Positions 7,788 to 16,474 of a stretch of DNA of 18,202 nucleotides are shown piece after piece. The position numbers were made by a program, and so were the translations under genes. The stretch covers positions 194,713 to 212,914 of the forward strand of contig MU647075.1 in NCBI GenBank assembly GCA_026770585.1, read 5' to 3'. Below the pieces are notes generated by a model that saw only the letters and a list, made by a program, of their open reading frames with translations, made no database searches and had not been told where the DNA came from. This DNA comes from Baffinella frigidus. Taxonomy: Eukaryota; Cryptophyceae; Cryptomonadales; Baffinellaceae. Within the stretch, counting starts at the first letter, position 1. Each line of letters opens with the position of its first letter.

Positions 7788-10117
7788 TGAGTGATAGGAG
7801 GGGGCTCGTACTTCTCAAGGTTGCGCCACTTGTCCTTGACGTCGACGGTCGAGCGGTTGTTCCGGAACTCGTAGGCCTCCAGGATCTCCTTCCACTTGCC
7901 CTTGCCGAACCTGCCGGGGGGGCGCCGCTCTCATCAGCGTACAGGGGTACCTCGGACATAACAAACGCCCACCCTCTAGGACCACCATAGGGCCCTAGGC
8001 ATAGCCCTACTGTAGGGTCCTAGGGGGTGGCGCTTTCTTATGAGCGAGGTACCCCTGTCAATGCTGGCCCCGACACCCGCAAATACTGGGCCCGACACCC
8101 GGAACCCGAAACCTGAAACCGTGCTGGGCTCGACACCCGAAACCCGAAGCCGTAAACCACAACCGTAAACCCGCAGTGGCGAGCGTAGGCTAGTATGTTC
8201 CTACGTAGGCCTAGAAGCAGGGGCCTACGACCTGCTTGAGGCCAGCCACGACCCGCGCGCCACCTGAAGAAAACCTTACACCCTATACCCTATACCCTAA
8301 AGGCTGGTGCACGGTGCGTGGGAGCTGGGAGCACGCGACAGAGGGGCGCGAGCTGGGAGCACGACAGAGGGGCACGCGATGCTGTGCTCTGAGTGTGCGC
8401 GACTGAGGGGAGAGGAACGCTGTGCTTTGAGTGTGCGCGACACAGGGGAGATGAACGCTGTGCTTTGAGTATGCGCCAGAGGGGAGATGGGCACTGTGCT
8501 TTGAGTGTGCGCGACACAGGGGCGCGAGACAGAGGGGCGCGAGAATGTGCTCTGAGTGTGCGCAACAGATGGGAGCGAGTGCTCTGAGTGTGTGCGCAAG
8601 AGGGGAGATGAACGCTGTGCTTTGAGTGTGTGCGCCAGAGGGGAGATGAGTGATGTGATCTGAGTGTGCGCGCCAGAGGGGCGCGAGGCAGAGGGGCACG
8701 CGACTGTGCTCTGAGTGTGCGCAACAGATGGGAGCGAGTGCTCTGAGTGTGCGCGGCAGAGGAGGCGCGTGCCGAGTGTGCGCGACAGCGGGGCGCGAAA
8801 CAGAGGGGGTGCGAGACAGAGGGGCGTGAAACGAGTGTGCGCGACAGCGGGGCGCGGGACTTACCGCTGACGCCCTTGATAAGGAACGCGACAGAGGGAT
8901 ACGAGACGGTATGCTCTGAGTGTGGGCGGCAGAGGGGCGCGAGACAGAGGGGGCGTTGGACGAACCGCTTGACGCCCTTGATAAGGAAATCGATCTCCTC
9001 CTCGCTGAAGCCCTTGGCCGACACGCGCGGCCCCTTGTTCGAATGCTGCCCGAACACCGGGTTCGCGAACCCCGACAGCCGGTCCTGGGGGGGGAAGCCG
9101 AGGTTTATCAACATCACGAACACGACACGGTGAACAACGAACCTTTCATCAAAAGTCAACTTGCCTTGAGGTAAGTAACTTGAAGGATTTTCTGGCGCAA
9201 TTTGGTCACGTAACTCTCTGAATTCCAGCCCCAACGAAACCTTCGTAGCCCACCGTGTTGCAACCGCAGTATGGAGCCAGGGGGAGAGGTGGGACGAGAC
9301 CAGAGGGCTCTAGCAGCCCGTGAACACCCCAGAGAGTGGGCCGCTGCCGAGCGAGGACGTGATTCAATTTGAAAGGGGTTTAAAAACGTTCACCTGAATT
9401 CTAAGGGAAATGGACTTTTAAAATGAAAAAGCCACGACCGGATTTCCGGCTCTAGCTTTTAAAATGAACCCCACGTTGCCTCGATAGCGGATGGGGAAAG
9501 ACCTTGACGCCGCCCGCAACGGGACTGTTGAGCTGCAGCTTGCCACTCGACTCCTCCTCATCGTCCTCCCCGTCCGACCACTGCACACACGCACAACCGC
9601 CACCACCATCACACCCACACGTCACGGAATGAGGGTTTCTGTGTCACCCTGCTCACCCTGCTCTTGCACACGCACACCGCCACCCACTGGTCAAGAAAGG
9701 AAGGTGTCGCTGCCACCCTTTTCCTGCCCACGCACACCGCCAACCGAAGCCACGAACCGAGGGTGTCTCTGCCACCCTGCTCCTGCCTCTTGCTGACCGC
9801 ACGCCAGTCGGGCGTCCTAAACCCTCATCCCTAGACGCCAAGGTGTTGTGCGTGGAGGAGCGACGCCTAGCCAGCTATCAACATGAGGTTGTATCAATCT
9901 ACGCGCCACGCAACCTCCCCGCACGCAGCACCCTCCTCGGGACAGGTCGGGACAGGCACGCACCGGCACAACCCTCCCCCCGGACGAGTCATCGAGGTCG
10001 AGGGTCTTGCGGGCCTTGATCGGGGGGCGCGAGGAGCCACCGTCAGCCCTGCCGCCCGCGGTCTTGGAAGCTTCCCGAGCCGCGAGGAGAGGGTCCTCGC
10101 CGTGATTTTTGAGAGCC
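7739..10117 (-). CDS. Telobox Myb exons: C-terminal part of a TRF-type telomere-binding protein
   Basis: Exons (minus): 10117 (or 10095)-9973, 9580-9503, 9084-8966, 7910-7739. The first two encode a Ser/Asp/Glu-rich linker (KARKTLDLDDSSGGR, then WSDGEDDEEESSGK). Exon 9084-8966 has a pyrimidine-rich acceptor and ends FSEEEIDFLIKGVK; its phase-2 join to 7910 restores KRFGKGKWKEILEAYEF, then NNRSTVDVKDKWRNLEK. That is a Myb/SANT helix-turn-helix with the telobox signature VDxKDKWRN, the third helix that contacts TTAGGG-type DNA in animal TRFs and plant TRB/TRFL proteins. After EKYEPPP the frame enters the family 2 element and stops at 7741-7739; an alternative donor before that is possible. Probably nuclear. 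Together with 10629-12635 it would give about 640 residues. Confidence 0.8.
7940..8058. mobile_element. Family 1 palindromic element, copy 2 (inverted orientation)
   Basis: Same ends as copy 1; the core is in reverse orientation relative to the other copies. The left flank is TA, while the right is TC (decayed). It lies in the last intron of the telobox gene, about 30 bases upstream of the acceptor of the final exon. Confidence 0.85.
8060..8320. repeat. Telomere-like and related C-rich repeats in a telobox-gene intron
   Basis: Degenerate GACACCCGAAACCCG units (about 8068-8175) and a short CCCTATACCCTATACCCTAAA run (about 8279-8300). Here the C-rich strand is the + strand, i.e. antisense to the gene, unlike the introns of the TCAIM-like gene. 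Confidence 0.6.
8330..8955. repeat. Minisatellite, GAGTGTGCGCGACAGAGGGG-type, in the last telobox intron
   Basis: Units of about 25-55 bases built from 'GTGCTCTGAGTGTGCGC' and 'GACAGAGGGGCGCGAG' recur some 15-20 times. A higher-order period of about 158 is visible (8539-8603 against 8697-8762). The His/Ser/Arg-rich frames across it are repeat artefacts. It contains a copied fragment of the neighbouring exon end (8858-8887). Confidence 0.85.
8858..8887 (-). pseudogene. Copied 3' end of the Myb helix-1 exon with a strong donor
   Basis: The minus strand reads TTCCTTATCAAGGGCGTCAG, then CG|GTAAGT. This matches the end of exon 9084-8966 (FLIKGV) apart from one lost A, and carries a textbook GTAAGT donor, whereas the parent exon has GTTCGT. 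It is embedded in the minisatellite. Confidence 0.7.
9085..9502 (-). other. Intron sequence of the telobox gene
   Basis: Lies between the exon ending in AAG at 9503 and the acceptor (CCCCCCCAG) at 9085. A direct repeat of TTTTAAAATGAA occurs near 9416 and 9459. No exon was identified inside, although short frames are open. Confidence 0.45.
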
Positions 10118-10628
10118 CTGTCGGACCCGCGTGCACGTGAGCGTCAGGACACGCCCGCACACCCCGTCTGGACACACACGCGCGCAACAACGCGCAACCC
10201 ACTGTTTTTGAGGGCCCTGTTGGACCCTCGCACTCGCGAGCGTCAGGATACTCCCGCGATGCTTTCTCAAGCACCCTGCCGCACACCCACCCACCCACCC
10301 ACCCACCCACCCACCCACCCACCCACATACATACCCACGCACGCACACACACACATACACACACACACACACACACACGCACACATACACGCGCGCGCGC
10401 GCGTCAGGACACACTCACAAACCCCGCCAGGACACCTCAAAACCCAACGACGCGCAACCCACCCGGCAGAAGGGCGACCAGGGCAAACACCAAAATGCTC
10501 CAAACAATAATGCACCCACACACCACGCCACATCCTTAGCCCAGCATTTTCCCACTCTAACGATCGCAATGCCCCTTGGGTAGGTTTGAAGGCATGTGGG
10601 AGGAAGGGGGGGGGGAGGGTGCGCACAC
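10118..10628 (-). other. Repeat-filled presumed intron (CA, CCCA and GC microsatellites)
   Basis: Contains (CCCA)n at about 10286-10325, (CA)n at about 10337-10380 and a (GC)n run at about 10391-10402. Degenerate copies of a unit of about 100 bp (GCGTCAGGACAC..CGCGCAACCCAC) occur at about 10105-10200, 10203-10270 and 10400-10462. One of these duplicates the acceptor and first bases of the exon at 10117. The frame of the upstream exon is also open through 10557, where it meets a TAG. Confidence 0.6.
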
Positions 10629-12635
10629 GCTGCGCTGCTCCAGGCTGGACATCGCCTTGACCGCGCTGTCGGATCCCCGCCCCCCCGAGCCTCCCCCCTT
10701 GGGCGAGGCCGCCGCCTTGCCCCCCGCCCCCCCCTGCTTCCAGCCCCCCCCCCGCGGCGGCGACTCCGCCGCCTCCTGGTCCGAGTCAGTGTCGTCCGCC
10801 GCCGCCGCCAACCGCTTGCGCTTCTGCGAACCGGGCGACGCGGGCTCTGCGGCGGCGCCGCTGCGCGCGCCCCCCTTCGCCTCGGGGGCCTTGGCGGCCG
10901 CCGGCGCGACGATCACCGCCTTGGACGCGGCCGGGGCCTTCGCGGGGACAGGGACCTTGCTCGGCGTGGGGGGCTTCGCGGCGGCGGGGGCCCTCCCGCC
11001 TGCGGGCGGGTCCTGCTGGGGGAGCGCTGCGGTCTTTGGGCGGTTGGCGAACTCCGGGGTTGGCCGCTTCTTGAGTAAGTCCTTGACCTCCGGCTTCATT
11101 TGCTGCGCAGGCAGAGAGGGGAGAGGGGAAAGGCGAGTTTTATTGAATTGATAAACCGACGGCACACGCTACATGTAGGGGGAGAGATGATCGAGACGCA
11201 GGGCTGTAACGCCCGTAGAGAGGCACGCTCAGGGAGAGGGATGCACGCTCACCCCCCCCCACCCCCCTGCACCACCGGCGTCCCAGGAGGCGCCGCCAAA
11301 ACCGTGCGAGGTTGTGTAGTGTGTGTGTGTGTGTGTGAGTCTTTCTCTCTCTCTCTCTCACACACAAACACACACACACACACTCACACACTACACAACC
11401 TCGCACCGCGTGCTGCCGCAGGCCTCGGGAGTCGCGCCGGGCAGCTGCGGGAACAGACCTGGTGAAGGCTCACGAAGGTGTCGTGGATCTGGCCCTTCCC
11501 CCTCCCGAGCGTCTCGTCGAGCGCCTCGCTCGTCGCCAACTTGAGCTGCCAGGGCGTCAGGTTTGTGCTTCGCGGAGCGACCGGCGCAGGCTTGGGCTTC
11601 GCCTTGCTGGTCACCACCTTGGGCTCCGACGGCTTGAGGTTTGTGCTGCGGGGAACGACCGCCGCCGGCCGCGCCGCCGGCATCGCGTGGTCGTCCCCGA
11701 TGCTGTCCCCGCCGCTCTCTCTGCGTTTCTGCGAAATCGCCGCCCCGAGCTCCGTCGGTTGCCGCAGCGGCTTGAGCGCCTCCAAGAAGTCGCGGAGTTG
11801 GGCGTCGAGCCACGCGTCGCCGAATTCGTCGAGGAGCGCCTTGTGCCCCTCGTCGCCCTTCGCGGCGAGCAGCTTCCTGCGGATCTTGACGTCGTCCTCC
11901 GCCAGGTCCTTCTCCTTCAAGAGCTGCCTCACCTTCTTCTGGAAGTCGTCCGCGCGGCTCAGGGAGAGGCTCCCGTTGAGCGCCGTCTGCACTTTGATCA
12001 CAGTGAGCATCTTGTCGTAGGCGCCGCCCTTGGACCGGTCCATCTCCTCAGGGCAGATGTTGTCGAACTCACTGAGCACTTTTTCGAACTGCGCGCACAG
12101 CATGGCTTGGTTCAGCTGTCGAACGCGCAGATCTGCCACCCTTGTGCGCGCGACTTCGCAGGAGAGGGAGCTCTGGGGCATTGCCCTCGAGGAAGATGAG
12201 TCTTTCCGAAGCGACTATGCCGCAAAAGAGGAAGGCAAAACGGCGGGGCATCCTGGGGCGGGAACTCACATCTCTCTTGGCGATCAGCTTCTGCAGAGTC
12301 CTGTAGGGATCGGCCAGGCCCTTGAGCAGCCTCTCGGTGATACAGGGATCGGGGTGCTTCTTCACGAACTCCAACACACCTGACAGACACGCCCCCCAAA
12401 CCACTCAGTAAAAGCATCTGCCATTCGTGCAAGTTCTAGCCCTGAGGGGAGGGCGCGCACTCTGCGCCACGATCTCGGCACCCTTCCTCGAAGCATACTC
12501 GAACATCCACTGGAGCGCCTGTGCCAGCTCTTCATCGTTGTCCTCGCGCGGCCGTTCTTGGTTCTGCTGCGCCGCCGCGCTGCCCCCCTCGCCGCCCTCC
12601 GCCTTTGCTGCTCGGCCTCCCCTGGCCGCGGGCAT
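10629..12635 (-). CDS. TRFH-like helical domain and basic linker: N-terminal part of the TRF-type protein
   Basis: Exons (minus): 12635-12461, 12379-12270, 12115-11459, 11102-10629; junction phases 1, 0 and 0 agree. Residues about 34-212 are predicted almost entirely helical (ELAQALQWMFEYA, then QSVLEFVKKHPDPCITERLL, FEKVLSEFD, TVIKVQTALN, FQKKVRQLLKEK, HKALLDEF, LRDFLEAL). The IKVQ helix followed by an acidic-hydrophobic helix and a K-rich segment ending H..L..F resembles the TRFH dimerisation domain of TRF1/TRF2; this is inference from pattern. Residues beyond 212 are a Pro/Ala/Lys linker with a KRKR basic cluster and an acidic DDTDSDQE stretch, fitting a nuclear chromatin protein. An alternative donor for exon 3 is at 11473 (GTGAGC). 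If the last donor is unused, the frame ends at a TAG at 10557 and this would be a separate protein. Confidence 0.6.
11304..11406. repeat. Long GT/CA hairpin inside the third intron of the TRF-like gene
   Basis: The left arm starts GTGCGAGGTTGTGTAGTGTG at 11304; the right arm is its complement ending at 11406. Arms extend through (GT)n and (CA)n for roughly 35 bases, with a CT-rich loop. The unique arm ends (GTGCGAGGTTGTGTAG) show that this is more than a chance dinucleotide pairing. Confidence 0.85.
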
Positions 12636-12800
12636 CGTCGAGGACGAAATTGAAGGGACGGGCTTCGTTCGCCCCTCCTTCGTTTCGCGTCCGTTTTACA
12701 ACCCGTTTTAATCGATTTGATTTTGATGGTCAAATCCAATTCAAATTTGATCAAACTTCAAATTCGAATTTGACCATCAACGTAGTCCTGAATTTCGCGT
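12636..12800. promoter_or_regulatory. Divergent promoter spacer with AT-rich palindrome
   Basis: 165 bases separate the two start codons. Positions 12723-12735 (TTGATGGTCAAAT) pair perfectly with 12768-12780, and two further palindromes lie between them (TCAAATTTGA at 12741, AATTCGAATT at 12761). This is the most AT-rich stretch between two very GC-rich genes. No TATA box is evident. Regulatory function is inferred from position and symmetry. Confidence 0.5.
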
Positions 12801-15446
12801 ATGGTCCTGGCCTGCTCGGCTGGGTCCTCGGTGCGTGTGGCAGGGCCTGCCGGGTCCGGATCGCAGACCCGAGCGCTCCTCGGCCGGTCCGCCTCGGTGG
12901 AACGGGCGGCGCAGGAGGGAGCGGCGCACGAGGCTCCCGGGGAATCAGCGCGACGCTCTGTTGGCGGGAACGCCGCGGAGGCGCCTGGGGCCGCGGCCGA
13001 GAGCGGGCTTCCGCGGAGGGAGTCCAAGAAGCGGCGTGGCCAGAGCGGGCGCCGGGATGCCGCAGTGAAGGAGGTGAAGAAGATGCTCATGCCGGAGGCG
13101 GTGCTCTCGCAGGACGTGGGACGGTGTCCAGTCGGGCGGTGTGCGATGGGCAACCTGTGCGACGAGGACAAGAGCCAGATCAGCAAGCTGCTCCAGCAGG
13201 TGCTGTCCCTGAGCGAGGACAGCGAACGTGCCGGCCAAGAGATCATGGTCTCACGCAAGATGGCGGAGGACCTGACGGAGAAGAACGCTGAGTTGGTGGA
13301 GGAGGTGTGCAGCCTTCGCGGCAAACTGGGGCACGCGCTCGAGCTGCTGCGGGCTTACCAGAAGAGGATGAAAGAGATGCAGCAGGCCTTATCCCAATCG
13401 GACAGCGCACTCGCGGCTGCCCGGGGCGTCTGGCACCAGCGATCAATGGGCGCACCGCCCGAGTTGCCAGCACCACCCAGCGCCCGGGAGATGGAGGACT
13501 CCGCGGGGCCGGGCGATCAGCGGGAGGACCTGAGCAACGCCATCACGGCGCTCGAGGAGGCGTCTGCCGAGATTCGCGGGCAGGCGCCCCCGTCGCTCCT
13601 CCCTTCCCCGCTCGACTCACCCAGGTCTCCCGTGGAGCATGCTACAGCACTCAGCGCTGCACAAGACGGCAGGCAGCTAGCGCCGCCGCCGCCGCACCTC
13701 GCAGGGCCTGGCTCGGCGCCGGTGCAGCGCACGCCGCAAAAGGCGCAGCCGGTGTCGTCGGAGGAGCCGTGCGAGCAGACGCCTGCGCCCAACAAGCGCC
13801 CGGCGCCGAGGCCGCACCAGCTGCCGGAGGGCAGCCCGCAGGCCGAGGAGCCTCCTGCGCCTGCTCCTGCTCCTGCGCCGCCGCCGCGCGCAGTCGCGCC
13901 GCCACCGCGCGCCGCAGGGCTGCTCCCGACGGGCGGGGTGCCCCCCGAGGCGCTGCGGGAGAAGGCGAAGCAGGTGCGCCGCGAACGGAAGCAGGAGCTG
14001 CGCGCGCGCGTCGCCCAGGCGCTGGGGCGCTGGCGCCGCGCGGGCGGGCTCCCCCCTGACCTTTCCGCACCGCCCTCCCCACTGCACCATGTTGTTGGCG
14101 CTGGCGCCCGGGGCGACGCTGTGCAGGATGCGCCGCCTGCGGTGGCCGACAGAGCGGCGGCGCACGGTGGCGAGGCGGGCGGCGCAGGGGAGGCTGCTCG
14201 CGGGAGGGGGGCAGGAGGCGACCGGGCGCCGCGCCCGGAGCTGGAGAGCGCGGCAGCGCGCACGGCCATGCGGCATCTGCACCACCTGGCGGCGCCGCTG
14301 ACGGACTCGGAGGAGGAGGGGGATGTGAGCGCGGAGGAGTCGACGGACGACGACGACTCGCTCGACGCGGCCAGCCTCGCGCCCGACACCGTCACCGCCG
14401 CGCTCCTCGCGCGCTACGCGGCGTCGCGCCAGGCCAGCGCGCGCCCCGCGGGCGGCACGCGGACCAGTGCTGCGCGCGGCGGGGCGCCTCCGGCGAGGCG
14501 CGGAGGTGCGGGCGCCTTCGAGCAGCGTGGGGAGGCAGCGCGCGGGCAAGCTCAGGGGGTTGCAGCCGTGGCGGAGCACCGACCGGCGGGGCGCGCGGAC
14601 GCGGGTGTCTTCGCGGGGGTGCGGCGGGTGGTCAACACCTCGTGTGATGCGTCAGCGGAGACGGAGCTCTCATCCTCGAGGGCCTCGAGGGAGGATGTTG
14701 TTGTGGAGAGCGGTGGGGGGGAGCAGCACTCCAACGCGAGCACGGGGCAGAGCGAGGCGGCGCGATCCCCGGGGGGGACGCAGTGGAATCGGCGGCTTGG
14801 GAAGGCGCCGCGGCTGGAGGTGGCTGGGGGGAAGTGCGCGCCCGCAGAGGACGAAGCGGCGGAGCAGGAGGAGGAGAGCTTCCTGAGCGTGGCGGTGCTT
14901 CCCGGAAGGCGCGCCGAGACGAGCTTCGACGACGCGTCCCCTGTGGCGCGGCGGGCCCCGGCGGAGGTGCATCACCATCATCTGATCCAGCACCAGCAGT
15001 TGGCACAGTCCAGCAGCGCGCACTCACGCGGATGGGGGAGCTCCAGGGGGAGAGAGCGCGAGGAGGCCAGGGAGTGCGAGGAGGATGGGGTGTCGGACGC
15101 GCGGGAGAGCGAGTTTGCGGGGGGGTCGGACGCGGGGGAGGACTCCGGGAGCGGGGTGGAGGCGCTGCTCGCCGCGGAGCAGCGCGAGGGTGGAGGGCTC
15201 TCGGCTGGGGATTCGTTCTACGACGCGTCGCTCCTCGACCTCGTGGCGTTCCTCGACGACGCCATCGACACCCAGCCGCCCGCCGCGCGCGCCCCGCAGC
15301 GTGCGCCCAGGGATGGCGTTCGGGGGAGACAGCCTGCCGGCGGGAGACAGGCTCCGGTGAGAGGAGGTGGGGAGCAGCGGGGGGGGGCAGGGGGGCGCGC
15401 GGAGAGGTTCTGGGGGGGTCGCCATGGGGAAGTGCTTGACAGGTAG
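12801..15446 (+). CDS. Long low-complexity protein with a coiled coil, function unknown
   Basis: An uninterrupted frame of 881 codons ends in TAG at 15444-15446. I do not recognise the family. Residues about 119-212 form a convincing coiled coil (KSQISKLLQQVLSLSEDSER, then MAEDLTEKNAELVEEVCSLR, LELLRAYQKRMKEMQQAL). Around 395-425 there is a basic helical stretch (LREKAKQVRRERKQELRARV). The rest is Pro/Ala/Gly-rich or acidic, including APAPAPAPPP, TDSEEEGDVSAEESTDDDD, a histidine run HHHH, and two similar motifs, TSFDDAS and DSFYDASLLDLV. The start is uncertain: ATGs at 12801, 13083 and 13146 are all possible, the last just before the coiled coil. Very high GC keeps frames open on both strands, and introns may be hidden inside; a GTGAGA donor at 15358 could lead to a downstream exon. 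Confidence 0.6.
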   Translation: MVLACSAGSSVRVAGPAGSGSQTRALLGRSASVERAAQEGAAHEAPGESARRSVGGNAAEAPGAAAESGLPRRESKKRRGQSGRRDAAVKEVKKMLMPEAVLSQDVGRCPVGRCAMGNLCDEDKSQISKLLQQVLSLSEDSERAGQEIMVSRKMAEDLTEKNAELVEEVCSLRGKLGHALELLRAYQKRMKEMQQALSQSDSALAAARGVWHQRSMGAPPELPAPPSAREMEDSAGPGDQREDLSNAITALEEASAEIRGQAPPSLLPSPLDSPRSPVEHATALSAAQDGRQLAPPPPHLAGPGSAPVQRTPQKAQPVSSEEPCEQTPAPNKRPAPRPHQLPEGSPQAEEPPAPAPAPAPPPRAVAPPPRAAGLLPTGGVPPEALREKAKQVRRERKQELRARVAQALGRWRRAGGLPPDLSAPPSPLHHVVGAGARGDAVQDAPPAVADRAAAHGGEAGGAGEAARGRGAGGDRAPRPELESAAARTAMRHLHHLAAPLTDSEEEGDVSAEESTDDDDSLDAASLAPDTVTAALLARYAASRQASARPAGGTRTSAARGGAPPARRGGAGAFEQRGEAARGQAQGVAAVAEHRPAGRADAGVFAGVRRVVNTSCDASAETELSSSRASREDVVVESGGGEQHSNASTGQSEAARSPGGTQWNRRLGKAPRLEVAGGKCAPAEDEAAEQEEESFLSVAVLPGRRAETSFDDASPVARRAPAEVHHHHLIQHQQLAQSSSAHSRGWGSSRGREREEARECEEDGVSDARESEFAGGSDAGEDSGSGVEALLAAEQREGGGLSAGDSFYDASLLDLVAFLDDAIDTQPPAARAPQRAPRDGVRGRQPAGGRQAPVRGGGEQRGGAGGRAERFWGGRHGEVLDR

Positions 15447-15489
15447 CCCCCCCCCGCTGCACTTTGGTCGCTGGTGTGGTGTGGACCGT

Positions 15490-15653
15490 CTAGCTCTGCC
15501 TCACTTGCTGGGCGCCTTATCAAATACAATCTTCCTCACTTCACACATATGGGTTCCTGATCAAATTCATTCATAAGCTCTTTGTACTGGTTTGTACGGC
15601 GTCCTGATAAAACTGTATTCAACGCGACACCCCGAGTAACTGAGGCAGAGCTA
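15490..15653. mobile_element. Family 3 inverted-repeat element, copy 1
   Basis: Bounded by CTAGCTCTGCCTCACT and the complementary ACTGAGGCAGAGCTA. The AT-richer interior includes TAAGCTCTTTGTACTGG and CTGTATTCAACGCGACACCC, shared with copy 2. A family 1 element is inserted at its terminal TA. No gene. Confidence 0.7.
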
Positions 15654-15773
15654 CAGGGGTACCTCTCTCACAAGAAAGTGCCCCCCCCCAGGACCCTTCA
15701 GTAGGCCTATGCCTAGGGCCCTGCGGTGGTCCTAGGGGGGGGGGCAGTTTCTTATGAGCTGTGTACCCCTGTA
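15652..15773. mobile_element. Family 1 palindromic element, copy 3
   Basis: TA-flanked, with ends CAGGGGTACCTCTCTCACAA and its near-complement. It is inserted at the end of the family 3 copy. Confidence 0.85.
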
Positions 15774-15835
15774 GGCTGTTGCTGTCGCAGGCGTTGGGTA
15801 GCCCTTCGCTTGGTCCCTGTTGTGGTTTGGGCCGT

Positions 15836-15959
15836 CTAGCTCTGCCTCACTAAGTATGGGCTTCAACTACATTTATAAGCTCTTTGTACTGGAGCGTTTG
15901 TGCGGCGTCCTGATATAACTGTATTCAACGCGACACCCTGAGTAACTGAGGCAGAGCTA
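15836..15959. mobile_element. Family 3 inverted-repeat element, copy 2
   Basis: Second copy, 346 bases after the first, with a shorter interior but the same ends and the same CTGTATTCAACGCGACACCC segment. Confidence 0.7.
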
Positions 15960-16074
15960 CAGGGGTACCTCGCTCACAAGTGCCTCCCCCTAGACCCTTC
16001 AGTAGGCCTATGCCTAGGGCCCTACGGTGGTCCTAGGGGGGGGTGCAGTTTCTTATGAGCGAGGAACCCCTGCA
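15958..16074. mobile_element. Family 1 palindromic element, copy 4
   Basis: Same insertion point relative to family 3 as copy 3; the left inverted end has lost the AGAAA segment and the right flank reads CA instead of TA. Confidence 0.8.
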
Positions 16075-16337
16075 GGCCGTGACTTTCGCAGGCGTTGTGC
16101 TCTGACCGCGCGTGCCACGGTGCAATGGAGAGAGATTGATAATTTATTGCCCAACCATTAGCGTCAGTGCCGCACATGCTAGGTATTGTGCCACATACTG
16201 TACCCCGTGTCGGCCGCTCATCCGAGCATTTTCCGGATGGATTCTAACTCCACCTCCTACATCGGTGCGATCCGAAACGAGCATGTCGACCCTAACCCCT
16301 ACCCCCCCCCCTTTACACAGGGGTGTGCCTGAACCCC
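16075..16337. other. No gene recognised
   Basis: Begins with TTTCGCAGGCGTTG, the end of the tandem duplication. The remainder has no supported coding frame, repeat or hairpin that I could see. Confidence 0.5.
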
Positions 16338-16470
16338 ATTCCTGAACCCTAAAACTTAAACCCTAAACCCTCAATTCCAAACCCTACGCCCTACTCCTTC
16401 CATTTAACCCCCTACTACCTGACTTGTACCCTCTTATCTCAAAACCCAAACCCTAATGCCCAAACCCCTG
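16338..16470. repeat. Degenerate CCCTAAA-type array
   Basis: Telomere-like units (CCTAAACCCT, CCCAAACCCT and variants) on the + strand, ending directly before a CCCCTGACAG acceptor-like site. Confidence 0.8.
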
Positions 16471-16474
16471 ACAG

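Noticed and set aside
8290-8955. Long His/Ser/Arg-rich protein on the minus strand
   Set aside because: The frame follows the minisatellite period, and only its upstream end (8966-9084) is a real exon.
8330-8955. CRISPR-like array
   Set aside because: Units vary in length, there are no unique spacers between constant repeats, and the context is eukaryotic with introns.
10043-10414. Cys/Val-rich protein on the minus strand
   Set aside because: It is a translation of (CA)n and (CCCA)n repeats.
13517-15462. Large minus-strand frames opposite the coiled-coil gene
   Set aside because: They are Arg/Ala/Pro-rich mirror frames of very GC-rich DNA, without helices or motifs. The + frame has the coiled coil and acidic motifs.
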